Shown piece by piece: positions 33,103 to 40,525 of a stretch of DNA of 53,218 nucleotides. Source of the stretch: Patescibacteria group bacterium. GTDB lineage: Bacteria; Patescibacteriota; Gracilibacteria; UBA1369; 2-02-FULL-48-14. Both the position numbers and the translations under genes were made by a program. The stretch covers positions 1 through 53,218 of the forward strand of contig JAHIVE010000030.1 of NCBI GenBank assembly GCA_018816805.1, written 5' to 3'. Each line of letters begins with the position of its first letter. Positions within the stretch are counted from its first letter, which is position 1. The notes beneath the pieces were generated by a model, which did no database searches, was not told the DNA's origin, and saw only the letters and a program-made list of their open reading frames with translations.

Positions 33103-34785
33103 ATGAAAAAAATAATTCCTTTTCTCATCTTGTTTTTTGCGTTTCTAACTTTTCCGTTAACTAACGCAATTACTTATGACGAAACAATTACAAGTGTTGT
33201 TCTGGTTGACGTACAAAGCAGCGACGGTCAATATTCTTATGGAAGCGGTTTTTTCATGAGCGTCGATGGCCTTGTTCTGACAAACGCTCACGTTGTTATT
33301 GATCCATATACAAATCAACCGGCAGAGTATATCAATATCTGTACCATTGAAGATGAATATTCCTCGCCTGACTGTACAATGTCAGCAAGAGTTCTTGATT
33401 ATGACACAACTGTTGATCTAGCCATTTTATATCCAGCTTATATGTTGGATGCAGATGGTAACGAAACCGGAGAATTTCTTGAGCAGGACGTTGTAATGGA
33501 TATGAACCTTCCATACATTGATTTCGCCGACTCCGTTCCTAGTTTAGGCGCAGATATCACCATTATTGGATTTCCTTGGGCAAGTGGATTGTCAAGCGTT
33601 ACCCTAACTGAAGGTGTAACAAGTGGTTACTATAAATTTCCAGAGCCACTCGAAGATTGGATATGGACAATTGCAACTGACGCAATAATTAATCCGGGAA
33701 ATTCAGGTGGACCTGTTTATAATGATGATGAAAGAGTAATAGGAGTCGCAACAGCATATTCAACAAATACTGAAGGTGGCAGTTACGGCTACATCACTTC
33801 AGTTGATGCAATTTATCTATGGTTTGCGTATCTGGTTGATGAAGGACTACTTAACGAAGCATTTGTTGATGAAGCTTTTTCAAATGACTACGTTGAAGAA
33901 TTCCAAAACTACAATTTTTCAGACGTTCAAACTTTTTCTGATGTCGACTTAGATAACCCCAACGCAGATGCCATACTTTATTTACAAACTGTAGGTATTG
34001 TTGAGGGTTATTCGGATGGAACATTTAGACCAACTAACCCATTGAATCGTGCAGAATTACTTAAAATTTTAGTTGAAGGAGTTGGCCTTTCTCCAGACGG
34101 AAATTATTACAAAAACTGTTTTCCAGACGTTAAAGAAGACTGGTATGCAAAATATGTTTGCTACGCAAAAGACAGAGGTTGGATTGAAGGTTATCCTGAC
34201 GGAACATTTAAGCCTGCAAGCAATGTCAACAAAGCGGAAGCCTTGAAAATGCTCTTGGAAGTATTTGGCGTGGACACTGAAAAGCCAGTTGTGAAACCTT
34301 ATGACGACGTAGCGGTTTACGAATGGTTTGCCCCATACGTGGGTACAGCAAAAGACTTAGGTCTTCTTGAAGAAACAGGAAACCATTATTGGCCCGGTGC
34401 AGACATTACAAGAGGCCAAATAAGCGAAAATCTCTATAGACTTCTTCTAAATGACATAGCAGTTGTTGACCCAGATCTCCAAGAAACAGCAGACGATTTT
34501 ATAGTTTTAATGTCCGAAGACGAAGTAGAAGCCTACCAATCCACTCATGAAATTTTCAAACAATACACCACAAGCGCCGAATTTTATGACTTTTTGGACA
34601 GCTACCCAGTCCTGGTAGATTGGGACAGTTATCAATTCGACACATCAACCATTGAAGGTGACGAAGCAGAACTGCACGGCTACTTCTATTCAGATCAATA
34701 CGGCACATACGAAGTTTATTTTTACCTAGACAAAAACAACAGCAACGCATGGGAAGTCTCAGGCTTCTCCATAATTGAAGTGTAA
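33103..34785 (+). CDS. Secreted trypsin-like serine protease with three SLH domains
   Basis: A 560-residue exported protease. The start is ATG 33103 (MKKIIPF), which gives a clean signal peptide (cut near TNA). The longer frame would begin inside tRNA-Val. The protease domain (about 25-245) has the S1C triad H63 (TNAHVV), D105 (TVDLAIL) and S201 (PGNSGGP). Three S-layer homology domains follow at about 283-328, 340-388 and 400-448 (VGIVEGYSDGTFRP, GWIEGYPDGTFKP, LGLLEETGNHYWPG), which should bind secondary cell-wall polymer. A C-terminal domain (about 460-560) is unassigned. It is a likely surface-anchored quality-control or degradative protease. Confidence 0.92.
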   Translation: MKKIIPFLILFFAFLTFPLTNAITYDETITSVVLVDVQSSDGQYSYGSGFFMSVDGLVLTNAHVVIDPYTNQPAEYINICTIEDEYSSPDCTMSARVLDYDTTVDLAILYPAYMLDADGNETGEFLEQDVVMDMNLPYIDFADSVPSLGADITIIGFPWASGLSSVTLTEGVTSGYYKFPEPLEDWIWTIATDAIINPGNSGGPVYNDDERVIGVATAYSTNTEGGSYGYITSVDAIYLWFAYLVDEGLLNEAFVDEAFSNDYVEEFQNYNFSDVQTFSDVDLDNPNADAILYLQTVGIVEGYSDGTFRPTNPLNRAELLKILVEGVGLSPDGNYYKNCFPDVKEDWYAKYVCYAKDRGWIEGYPDGTFKPASNVNKAEALKMLLEVFGVDTEKPVVKPYDDVAVYEWFAPYVGTAKDLGLLEETGNHYWPGADITRGQISENLYRLLLNDIAVVDPDLQETADDFIVLMSEDEVEAYQSTHEIFKQYTTSAEFYDFLDSYPVLVDWDSYQFDTSTIEGDEAELHGYFYSDQYGTYEVYFYLDKNNSNAWEVSGFSIIEV

Positions 34786-34797
34786 AAAGAACAAAAC

Positions 34798-34828
34798 AAA
34801 ATGCCCCGGCCTTCCGCCGGGGCATTTT
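34798..34828. terminator. Strong bidirectional terminator
   Basis: AAAATGCCCCGGC (34798-34810) and GCCGGGGCATTTT (34816-34828) are fully complementary around TTCC-type loop sequence. A and T runs on each side make it work in both directions for the SLH protease gene and the convergent gene ending at 34828. Confidence 0.92.
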
Positions 34829-35265
34829 CAAATTACTTGCCCTATCAAAACCGGCATGCGAACAGCTCCAGTCATAGTTTTGAAATAATGCGTCGAGGGT
34901 TCGGTCAAAAGATAAACATGCTCCTTCCCATCCCTCCCAACAACCTTCACTCCCTTAATCCCCTCCCGGATCTGAAACCACGTACCATTAGAAAATCCTC
35001 TATTTGCGACAATTTCAACCGGCTCAGGACAAAGCCAAGACCATTTACCCATTAAAATAGATTCCTTTTTGCAAAAACCAGTTCTTGGTAACTTTGAATC
35101 CATCTTATTACCCCACTCCAACAAACAATTACCACTCAAACTGCGAACAGGCAAAACAGATAAACGATCCGTAAACCCAACCCTAACTTGACCATCGCTA
35201 ATCCTCAACCCGACAAGTGCATCTTTTGAAAATTCCAAAATGTTAAATTCAATAATTGTACACAT
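34828..35265 (-). CDS. Putative miniature SRAP (HMCES/YedK-like) protein
   Basis: A 145-residue protein lying 3 nt downstream of the Y-family polymerase gene. It begins Met-Cys, and Cys2 is the residue SRAP proteins use to cross-link abasic DNA. Further parallels are CKKESIL (compare NARSESI), VEIVANRGFSNGTWF (compare the GFYEW region) and the terminal AVRMPVLI (compare HxRMPVIL). The usual catalytic Asn, Glu and His are not in their standard context, and the protein is about two thirds of YedK length. The neighbour and the Cys2 support an SOS role, but this call is tentative. An unrelated small DNA-damage protein is the alternative. Confidence 0.5.
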   Translation of the reverse strand: MCTIIEFNILEFSKDALVGLRISDGQVRVGFTDRLSVLPVRSLSGNCLLEWGNKMDSKLPRTGFCKKESILMGKWSWLCPEPVEIVANRGFSNGTWFQIREGIKGVKVVGRDGKEHVYLLTEPSTHYFKTMTGAVRMPVLIGQVI

Positions 35266-35268
35266 AAT

Positions 35269-36480
35269 TTAAAAACAAAATTTACCCTCAATATCACAAA
35301 TCTCGTGGTCACTATTCTTATCACGAAAAATCTCATTGGCATCCGCAGTAGTTGCACTGCGTAGCGCAAACATGCCAAATTTAGCATTTATCAAATGCTT
35401 AACTTCATAAATTTTCCTTTTCCGCTGATCACCATGATCAAACAAATTCAGCTGCTTAAAATGAACAGAACGCACAGGTGCCCCTATCAAATGTATTGCC
35501 CCATAAGAAGCTCCCAAATTAAATAAAGCATCAAACCCTTTCCTTACAGCAGGTGCCAAAACATCAAATTCAGAGCTGTAATCAGGCAAAACTTGTAAGC
35601 TGCTGTAATACTTGTCACGACTTTTCTGCAAAACCACTTGCAGCTTCAAAATTTCAAGCTCATACCTCAATAACGCTTCAAGCAAACGCTCTAAATTACG
35701 CATAACCAAAGCAAAAATATAATTTTTGTCTGAAGAATGACCAGGTATCTGTCCTCCACGTGAAACAACCTGCCTTTGTGGACGCACAGTACGTACAGGC
35801 AATAAAGACTTACCCTGCAATTCATACCAAACTTCCTCACCCGGCTTAAAAAGTAATTTTTTAATGGTTCTACGAGGTGTTCTCACATAATCCAAACAAG
35901 AACGTACACCAATGCTATGCAGGCGGCGCCTGAGGCGCCGCCCCACCCCACAAATTTCCTCCACAGGTGTAGTTTTCAGAAATTCATCCAAGTTTGATTG
36001 ATCCACAACAGAAATGCCAAAAGGCTTATTTTTGTCCGAACCAATTTTTGCCAAAGAACGCGTTGGCGCAATACCTATACTGACAGGAATACCAACCTCC
36101 TCTTTAATGTCCCGCTGCATAGATAAAGCCATTTCTTCCCAAGACCCATCAATTCCGGTCAAGTCCAAAAAACATTCATCCACAGAATAAAATTCCAAAA
36201 CGTCTGAATAGCGCCTCAGCACTTTATGCATAGCTTTGGATACTGCACCATACCACGCAAAATCACGTTTCACATAAATACCATCCGGACAAATCTTTTT
36301 TGCTTTCCAAATAGGAGTCGCAACAGTTATTCCACGCTCCTTCATCTCATAACTACGAGCAATAACACAAGCCCCCTGGTTACCCAAAACACCAACCGGT
36401 CTACCACACAAACTAGAATCCCTAACCCTTTCACAGGAGACATAAAAACAGTCGGCATCAATGTGTGCAATGGTTTTCAT
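35269..36480 (-). CDS. Y-family translesion DNA polymerase (DinB/UmuC)
   Basis: A Y-family polymerase that copies damaged DNA. With the start at ATG 36480 it has 403 residues. Catalytic residues are in IAHIDADCFYVSCER (first metal Asp) and FYSVDECFLDLTG (Asp-Glu pair). The palm-fingers also show VIARSYEMKERGI and PVSIGIAPTRSLAKIGSDKNKP. The helix-hairpin-helix is CGVGRRLRRRLHSIG. An upstream in-frame ATG at 36495 is rejected because it lies inside the promoter. The -10 is covered by a 16-bp inverted repeat, as expected for an SOS operator. The SRAP-like gene follows by 3 nt. Confidence 0.93.
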   Translation of the reverse strand: MKTIAHIDADCFYVSCERVRDSSLCGRPVGVLGNQGACVIARSYEMKERGITVATPIWKAKKICPDGIYVKRDFAWYGAVSKAMHKVLRRYSDVLEFYSVDECFLDLTGIDGSWEEMALSMQRDIKEEVGIPVSIGIAPTRSLAKIGSDKNKPFGISVVDQSNLDEFLKTTPVEEICGVGRRLRRRLHSIGVRSCLDYVRTPRRTIKKLLFKPGEEVWYELQGKSLLPVRTVRPQRQVVSRGGQIPGHSSDKNYIFALVMRNLERLLEALLRYELEILKLQVVLQKSRDKYYSSLQVLPDYSSEFDVLAPAVRKGFDALFNLGASYGAIHLIGAPVRSVHFKQLNLFDHGDQRKRKIYEVKHLINAKFGMFALRSATTADANEIFRDKNSDHEICDIEGKFCF

Positions 36481-36483
36481 AGA

Positions 36484-36515
36484 GTGAGTATACACTCACC
36501 CAATATACAATTCAA
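36484..36515 (-). promoter_or_regulatory. Promoter and LexA-like operator of the polymerase operon
   Basis: On the minus strand TTGAAT (36515-36510), a 17-bp spacer and TATACT (36492-36487). The -10 sits within GTGAGT-ATAC-ACTCAC (36484-36499), an inverted repeat with 6-bp arms. A repressor bound there would block polymerase. The start point is the ATG at 36480, so the mRNA should be leaderless. Confidence 0.75.
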
Positions 36516-36545
36516 CTAAAAAATTAATTACATAAAATAAAAAAT

Positions 36546-36607
36546 ATGTTAGATTCAAAGTCGCATGCAATGCATGATGGTTGTTAAGGTCTAAAACAAT
36601 CTAATAT
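36546..36607. other. Nested inverted repeats in the 36.5-36.77 kb spacer
   Basis: TTAGATT near 36550 pairs with AATCTAA near 36600. Between them lies the palindrome CATGCA-A-TGCATG (36564-36576). The rest of the spacer holds a TTGACA at 36630 without a matching -10 and the lipoprotein promoter. Function unknown; it could be a regulatory stem or an operator. Confidence 0.35.
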
Positions 36608-36674
36608 TCGCAATCTCCCCCACGCAAAATTGACAAAAAAACGGAATAAATAGCTTTAACAAGCCGTGAAATCA

Positions 36675-36703
36675 TTGCATAATCAATAATATTATGTTAC
36701 AAT
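36675..36703 (+). promoter_or_regulatory. Promoter of the 529-residue lipoprotein
   Basis: TTGCAT (36675-36680), a 17-bp spacer and TACAAT (36698-36703) preceded by TGT. The start is expected near 36710, giving a leader of about 60 nt before ATG 36771, the longest leader among the promoters seen here. Confidence 0.75.
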
Positions 36704-36770
36704 GACCAGATTATTTTGGTCGAAAATAGTCATAAATAATAAAAAATAATTAACCTAACCTTAGAATTCT

Positions 36771-38360
36771 ATGAATGATTATTCAAAGAAACTCGTAGCA
36801 CTGCTAGGGCTCATTGCTCTAACAGCTACAGCTTGTCAACCAGCTTCAAACGGTGAAAAAAATTCAGATCTTTTGGATTCGGGTACTCAAGCTGCCCAAT
36901 CAGAAAGTTGTGATGGTCTCACTGTTGCTTATGAAGCAGTTGGATGTCCAGACCTTACTCCAGACACTCCCGGTTATAATGGTCTTTTGAATGCATGTTC
37001 CAAGCTCGAAGCTAACGCAGATGCAGCAGGATGTACTCTTGTTGCAAGTGAAGTTCGAGGAGGATCATGTAATGAAATTACCGTTTATAAAACAGACTAT
37101 GCTCCTACAGATGGGACAACACCTCCTACTGATGATGGAACAACTACAAAACCAACAGGACAGGTAATTCTTAGTGCAGTGGAAGGTAATCCTATCATTG
37201 CAAATATTCAAACTGAAGGAAATATTACACTTCATGAAGAACAACCTGCAGATCTAGGTGATTTTGTCCCTGTTACATACATCACATATTACGATTCTAG
37301 TGACCTTACTAATGTTGTTGATGTTAAAAACATCGATCCAAACCCAACACCATCAGCATCATGGCATGATGTTCGTCTAGTTACTTCAGGTACTGATAAT
37401 GACGGTAATGGATTGCCAGATGGTTATTGGGGAGTTGGATACTATGTAACTTGGAACGCAGATATGAACCAAATTTTGAGTACACATCTTGCAATGGTTC
37501 AAGTTTCAGGTAACGGTACAATGAACCGCATGTTAAATGTCCATATGATTGACCAGGATATTTACAAAAACAAGCGTATGGTTGATGCTACAATGATTGA
37601 TGGAAAAGTGGCGGTTTTATACATCGACTATGATGGAACAGAAAGAAACTTCCACTACACAACTATAGACCCATCTCCTCCATTTACTGAAACCAACACA
37701 ATTGTTGGACCAGCAGCTACAGCTGACAATGCCGAAGGAACTTTCACAAAAGATGGTTTCATGGTTTACAAAACATCTGAAGACATTGTTGTAAGAAATG
37801 TAGCTAATCCTACAGTTGAATCTTACAGAGTCGCAGCATCTGGAGACAAATTCAAAACATTTGATGCTGAAACATATGTTGATTCAACAACAGGTGAAAC
37901 AAAGTTACTGCTATCTTACGTAAAAAATTCAGCACCAACTGAAATTACTACAGATACACTTCAATACAATGAAGTTGATTCTACACTTGCATATGAAGCT
38001 AGCGAAGTTTCACAACCAAATCTTGGTAACATTGGCGAAGTACGTTTCGGCTATGTTGAAGATAACGGAAACTACACACATGTAATTGTAGCTCCAGTAC
38101 CTAATCAGTCTGACGTTTACACTCAAGGACATATCAATCTACATGCATCTTCTGATGCAGTTGTTCTTGCTGAAGCTCTTACTCCTGAAAACGAGACAAA
38201 GAGCCCAGACAGCACTGAGTCAAACGTTGATATTGACGATTGGGCACTACTTTCAAGAAAACTTAAAGTATCTTACCAATCAACTTGGTATAATGGATCA
38301 GTCGGCGCTTACGACACCGAAGGTTATATCAATTTTGTTGATGAACCTGCTTGTCTTTAA
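36771..38360 (+). CDS. Large predicted lipoprotein of unknown function
   Basis: A 529-residue exported protein. The signal peptide ends in the lipobox LTATAC, so Cys22 is probably lipidated. A Cys-containing segment follows (about 45-110: SCDGL, VGCPDL, NACSKLEA, GGSCNEI), then a Thr/Pro-rich linker (PTDGTTPPTDDGTTTKPTG), then a long beta-rich domain (about 130-525) with repeated strand-turn units such as TSGTDNDGNGLPDGYWGVGYY, suggesting a propeller-like fold. I do not recognise the family. It stands alone, with its own promoter and a shared terminator. A surface or envelope role is likely, but no activity can be assigned. Confidence 0.7.
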   Translation: MNDYSKKLVALLGLIALTATACQPASNGEKNSDLLDSGTQAAQSESCDGLTVAYEAVGCPDLTPDTPGYNGLLNACSKLEANADAAGCTLVASEVRGGSCNEITVYKTDYAPTDGTTPPTDDGTTTKPTGQVILSAVEGNPIIANIQTEGNITLHEEQPADLGDFVPVTYITYYDSSDLTNVVDVKNIDPNPTPSASWHDVRLVTSGTDNDGNGLPDGYWGVGYYVTWNADMNQILSTHLAMVQVSGNGTMNRMLNVHMIDQDIYKNKRMVDATMIDGKVAVLYIDYDGTERNFHYTTIDPSPPFTETNTIVGPAATADNAEGTFTKDGFMVYKTSEDIVVRNVANPTVESYRVAASGDKFKTFDAETYVDSTTGETKLLLSYVKNSAPTEITTDTLQYNEVDSTLAYEASEVSQPNLGNIGEVRFGYVEDNGNYTHVIVAPVPNQSDVYTQGHINLHASSDAVVLAEALTPENETKSPDSTESNVDIDDWALLSRKLKVSYQSTWYNGSVGAYDTEGYINFVDEPACL

Positions 38361-38376
38361 ACATTAAAACAAATTT

Positions 38377-38407
38377 AAAAAGAGGGGCTAATTCAGTCCC
38401 TCTTTTT
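38377..38407. terminator. Bidirectional terminator after the lipoprotein gene
   Basis: AAAAAGAGGG (38377-38386) pairs with CCCTCTTTTTT (38398-38408), with an 11-nt loop. A and T runs on both sides serve the convergent protease gene too, whose stop codon begins at 38409. Confidence 0.88.
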
Positions 38408-39480
38408 TATTCCAATAAAAAATCTGGCGGATTTTTATAAAGTACAATACCCCCTAAACTCTCCGCTTCGCCTACTACATAAAATGTTGGCGTTCCTACC
38501 ATGCAACCCTTTTTATCTATTGCTAATCCACCTGAAGTGCCAGACTCAATTTTTGCTGACGTCATTGCTATCCCCTTTTCCGGGAAACTGCTGATAATAC
38601 CCTCAGTCACAGTTAAAGAATAACCCAACACACCTTTATATGATGGATATCCCAAAATTCGAATAGGATCGCCCAATTTCACGTTCGTATTTGTACATTC
38701 CACACTTGGGAAATAATAATCATCAACATTATTAATAAATTCTGTATTTGAATATTGCTGATCAATTTTCAAATAAGCGATATCATTTTCCTCATTAATA
38801 TAAACAGCAGTAGCATGAAATGTTTTTAATAACTCACCCCTAACAGGATCGGGCAGTAAAACCATGCACTCCTGTTCTTTTTCCAGATACGAATCTTCAA
38901 TTTCAGGGAATACATGTGCATTTGTCATGATCAACCCATCTGATGAAATGATCGTCCCAGATCCCTCCAAAAAACCCGGCTCTTCTCCAAAACACAGAAG
39001 TTTAACAACGGAAGAATTATTTGCCTCCTGAAAAGGAACAAAATCTTCGTTCTCTCTTGAACTAATTAATAAACTTAAGAAAATTGGGAACAAAGCCAAA
39101 ACAGCTACCCCCAAAAGTAAATTCACAAACCTTACACAATAACTTATTTCGAACCAACTTTTTACACCCTTATAGATAAAAAACGCTATCAAAAACAGCA
39201 AACAAAGTAAAAAATAAAACATCAACTGATCACCCTCATAACCAACCAATCCAATTAAAAATACAAAAAAACTAACCAAAAAAACCGCCATACTATCAAA
39301 ACTCGACTTAAAAATTGCATATAAAAAAAGTCCAAACAAAACAAGCAATCCCCAGACAGATGGATTCAAATAATAGAAAACTAATACACAAATCGTTAAA
39401 AGCAAGAAAATCGCAATAAACGAATCTCGTAAATCATTAAAGTTCTTGTTTTCCTTTAGAAAAAGTTGATCTATATTCAT
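38407..39480 (-). CDS. Membrane-anchored trypsin-like serine protease
   Basis: A 357-residue protein. Residues 1-140 hold about five transmembrane helices, and the following protease domain (about 150-350) should face outside. The triad is H189 (MTNAHVF), D233 (ENDIAYLKI) and S316 (IESGTSGGLA). This arrangement of a helical bundle plus S1C protease resembles MarP-like or colicin V production-type membrane proteases, but the membrane part is not matched with certainty. It is the second of three different trypsin-like proteases within 10 kb. Substrates are unknown. Confidence 0.85.
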   Translation of the reverse strand: MNIDQLFLKENKNFNDLRDSFIAIFLLLTICVLVFYYLNPSVWGLLVLFGLFLYAIFKSSFDSMAVFLVSFFVFLIGLVGYEGDQLMFYFLLCLLFLIAFFIYKGVKSWFEISYCVRFVNLLLGVAVLALFPIFLSLLISSRENEDFVPFQEANNSSVVKLLCFGEEPGFLEGSGTIISSDGLIMTNAHVFPEIEDSYLEKEQECMVLLPDPVRGELLKTFHATAVYINEENDIAYLKIDQQYSNTEFINNVDDYYFPSVECTNTNVKLGDPIRILGYPSYKGVLGYSLTVTEGIISSFPEKGIAMTSAKIESGTSGGLAIDKKGCMVGTPTFYVVGEAESLGGIVLYKNPPDFLLE

Positions 39481-39569
39481 TTTTTATACGTGGAAACAGA
39501 TTAATTTTATCACAATTTTGAATTCAAAAACTAGCAACTTTTACCGCTTCATTTTATATAAAATCCTGA

Positions 39570-39575
39570 TAGACT
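39570..39575 (+). promoter_or_regulatory. -10 element of the patatin gene
   Basis: TAGACT at 39570-39575 preceded by TGA, with TTCATT 16 bp upstream (39548-39553). The hexamer ends 7 nt before the ATG at 39582, again predicting a leaderless message. Confidence 0.5.
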
Positions 39576-39581
39576 AATCAC

Positions 39582-40472
39582 ATGACAATAACAATTCCAC
39601 GAATTAATCAAACAAAAACTCTAGGACTTGCACTTGGTGGTGGAGGCGCAGCAGGCTTTGGGCATATTGGCGCAATATCTGTACTGGAAGAGGCTGGAAT
39701 AAAAGTTGATTATCTTTGTGGCACAAGTATGGGTGCAATAATAGGAGCTTTATATGCAATTGGTATGCCATCAAATGAAATGATGGAATTTGCTCAAGAA
39801 GCTGAAAAAATTAAAATTTCAAGCTTAAGGAATCTTAACCTCACAAATGTTTCTCTTATTGATCCTGAAAAAATCTTTCAAATCATTGAAAAAGCAATCG
39901 GCAATAGAACCTTTGAAGATTGTAAAATCCCATTTGGTGTAGTTGCAATAGATATTGAATCCGGTACAGAAGTACTATTAGATAAGGGAACTATGAAATA
40001 TGCATTAATGGCATCTTCCGCAATTCCCCTAGTTTTTCCACCGGTTCCATTCGGTGAAAAAATTCTTGTAGACGGAGGTCTTCTCAATAATGTGCCCATT
40101 ACTCATCTGTACAAAAAAAGAGTTGAAAGAAAAGTTGGCATTGCAATCAAGAACTTCACCTCCAGACAACATCTTTCAGGAGCTATCTTCAAACACTATT
40201 TTGCCGGTGACTACAAAGTCTTAAAACAAGCCAAAATGTTTAAAAGGCTTCAAGAAAACCTAAATCTGCTTGCTGACATTGCACTGAGATCATTTGAAAT
40301 TGCTACATCAGACAGTACGGAACACAGAATTCAAAAAGCAAACCCGGATCTGGTAGTCCGCCCTGAAATTGAAATTGAACTGCTATCTCTTGATAAAGCT
40401 TCTGGAGCAATAAAATTAGGGCGTAAAGCAATGGAAGACGACTTTAAAAAACTTGAAAGTTTACTCATCTAA
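39582..40472 (+). CDS. Patatin-like phospholipase (RssA type)
   Basis: A 296-residue patatin-family esterase/phospholipase. The oxyanion loop is LALGGGGAAGFGHIG (about 17-30). The nucleophile is S49 in GTSMG (47-51), and the dyad Asp is D164 in VDGGLLNN. The C-terminal part (about 200-296) is helical. No signal peptide is present, so it is cytoplasmic or peripheral at the membrane. It stands alone between the membrane protease and the LysM-like protein. Members of this group act on lipids, but the natural substrate is unclear. Confidence 0.92.
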   Translation: MTITIPRINQTKTLGLALGGGGAAGFGHIGAISVLEEAGIKVDYLCGTSMGAIIGALYAIGMPSNEMMEFAQEAEKIKISSLRNLNLTNVSLIDPEKIFQIIEKAIGNRTFEDCKIPFGVVAIDIESGTEVLLDKGTMKYALMASSAIPLVFPPVPFGEKILVDGGLLNNVPITHLYKKRVERKVGIAIKNFTSRQHLSGAIFKHYFAGDYKVLKQAKMFKRLQENLNLLADIALRSFEIATSDSTEHRIQKANPDLVVRPEIEIELLSLDKASGAIKLGRKAMEDDFKKLESLLI

Positions 40473-40475
40473 GAC

Positions 40476-40504
40476 TTCACAAAAAAGCGTAATTATGATA
40501 TAAT
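40476..40504 (+). promoter_or_regulatory. Promoter of the LysM-like protein
   Basis: TTCACA (40476-40481), a 17-bp spacer and TATAAT (40499-40504) preceded by TGA. The start is expected near 40511, 15 nt before the ATG. Confidence 0.75.
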
Positions 40505-40525
40505 TACAAGATTTAACTTAAAAAA

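Noticed and set aside
36481..36495. First ATG of the Y-family polymerase frame
   Set aside because: It falls within the -10 and operator; ATG 36480 starts the conserved KTIAHIDAD sequence.
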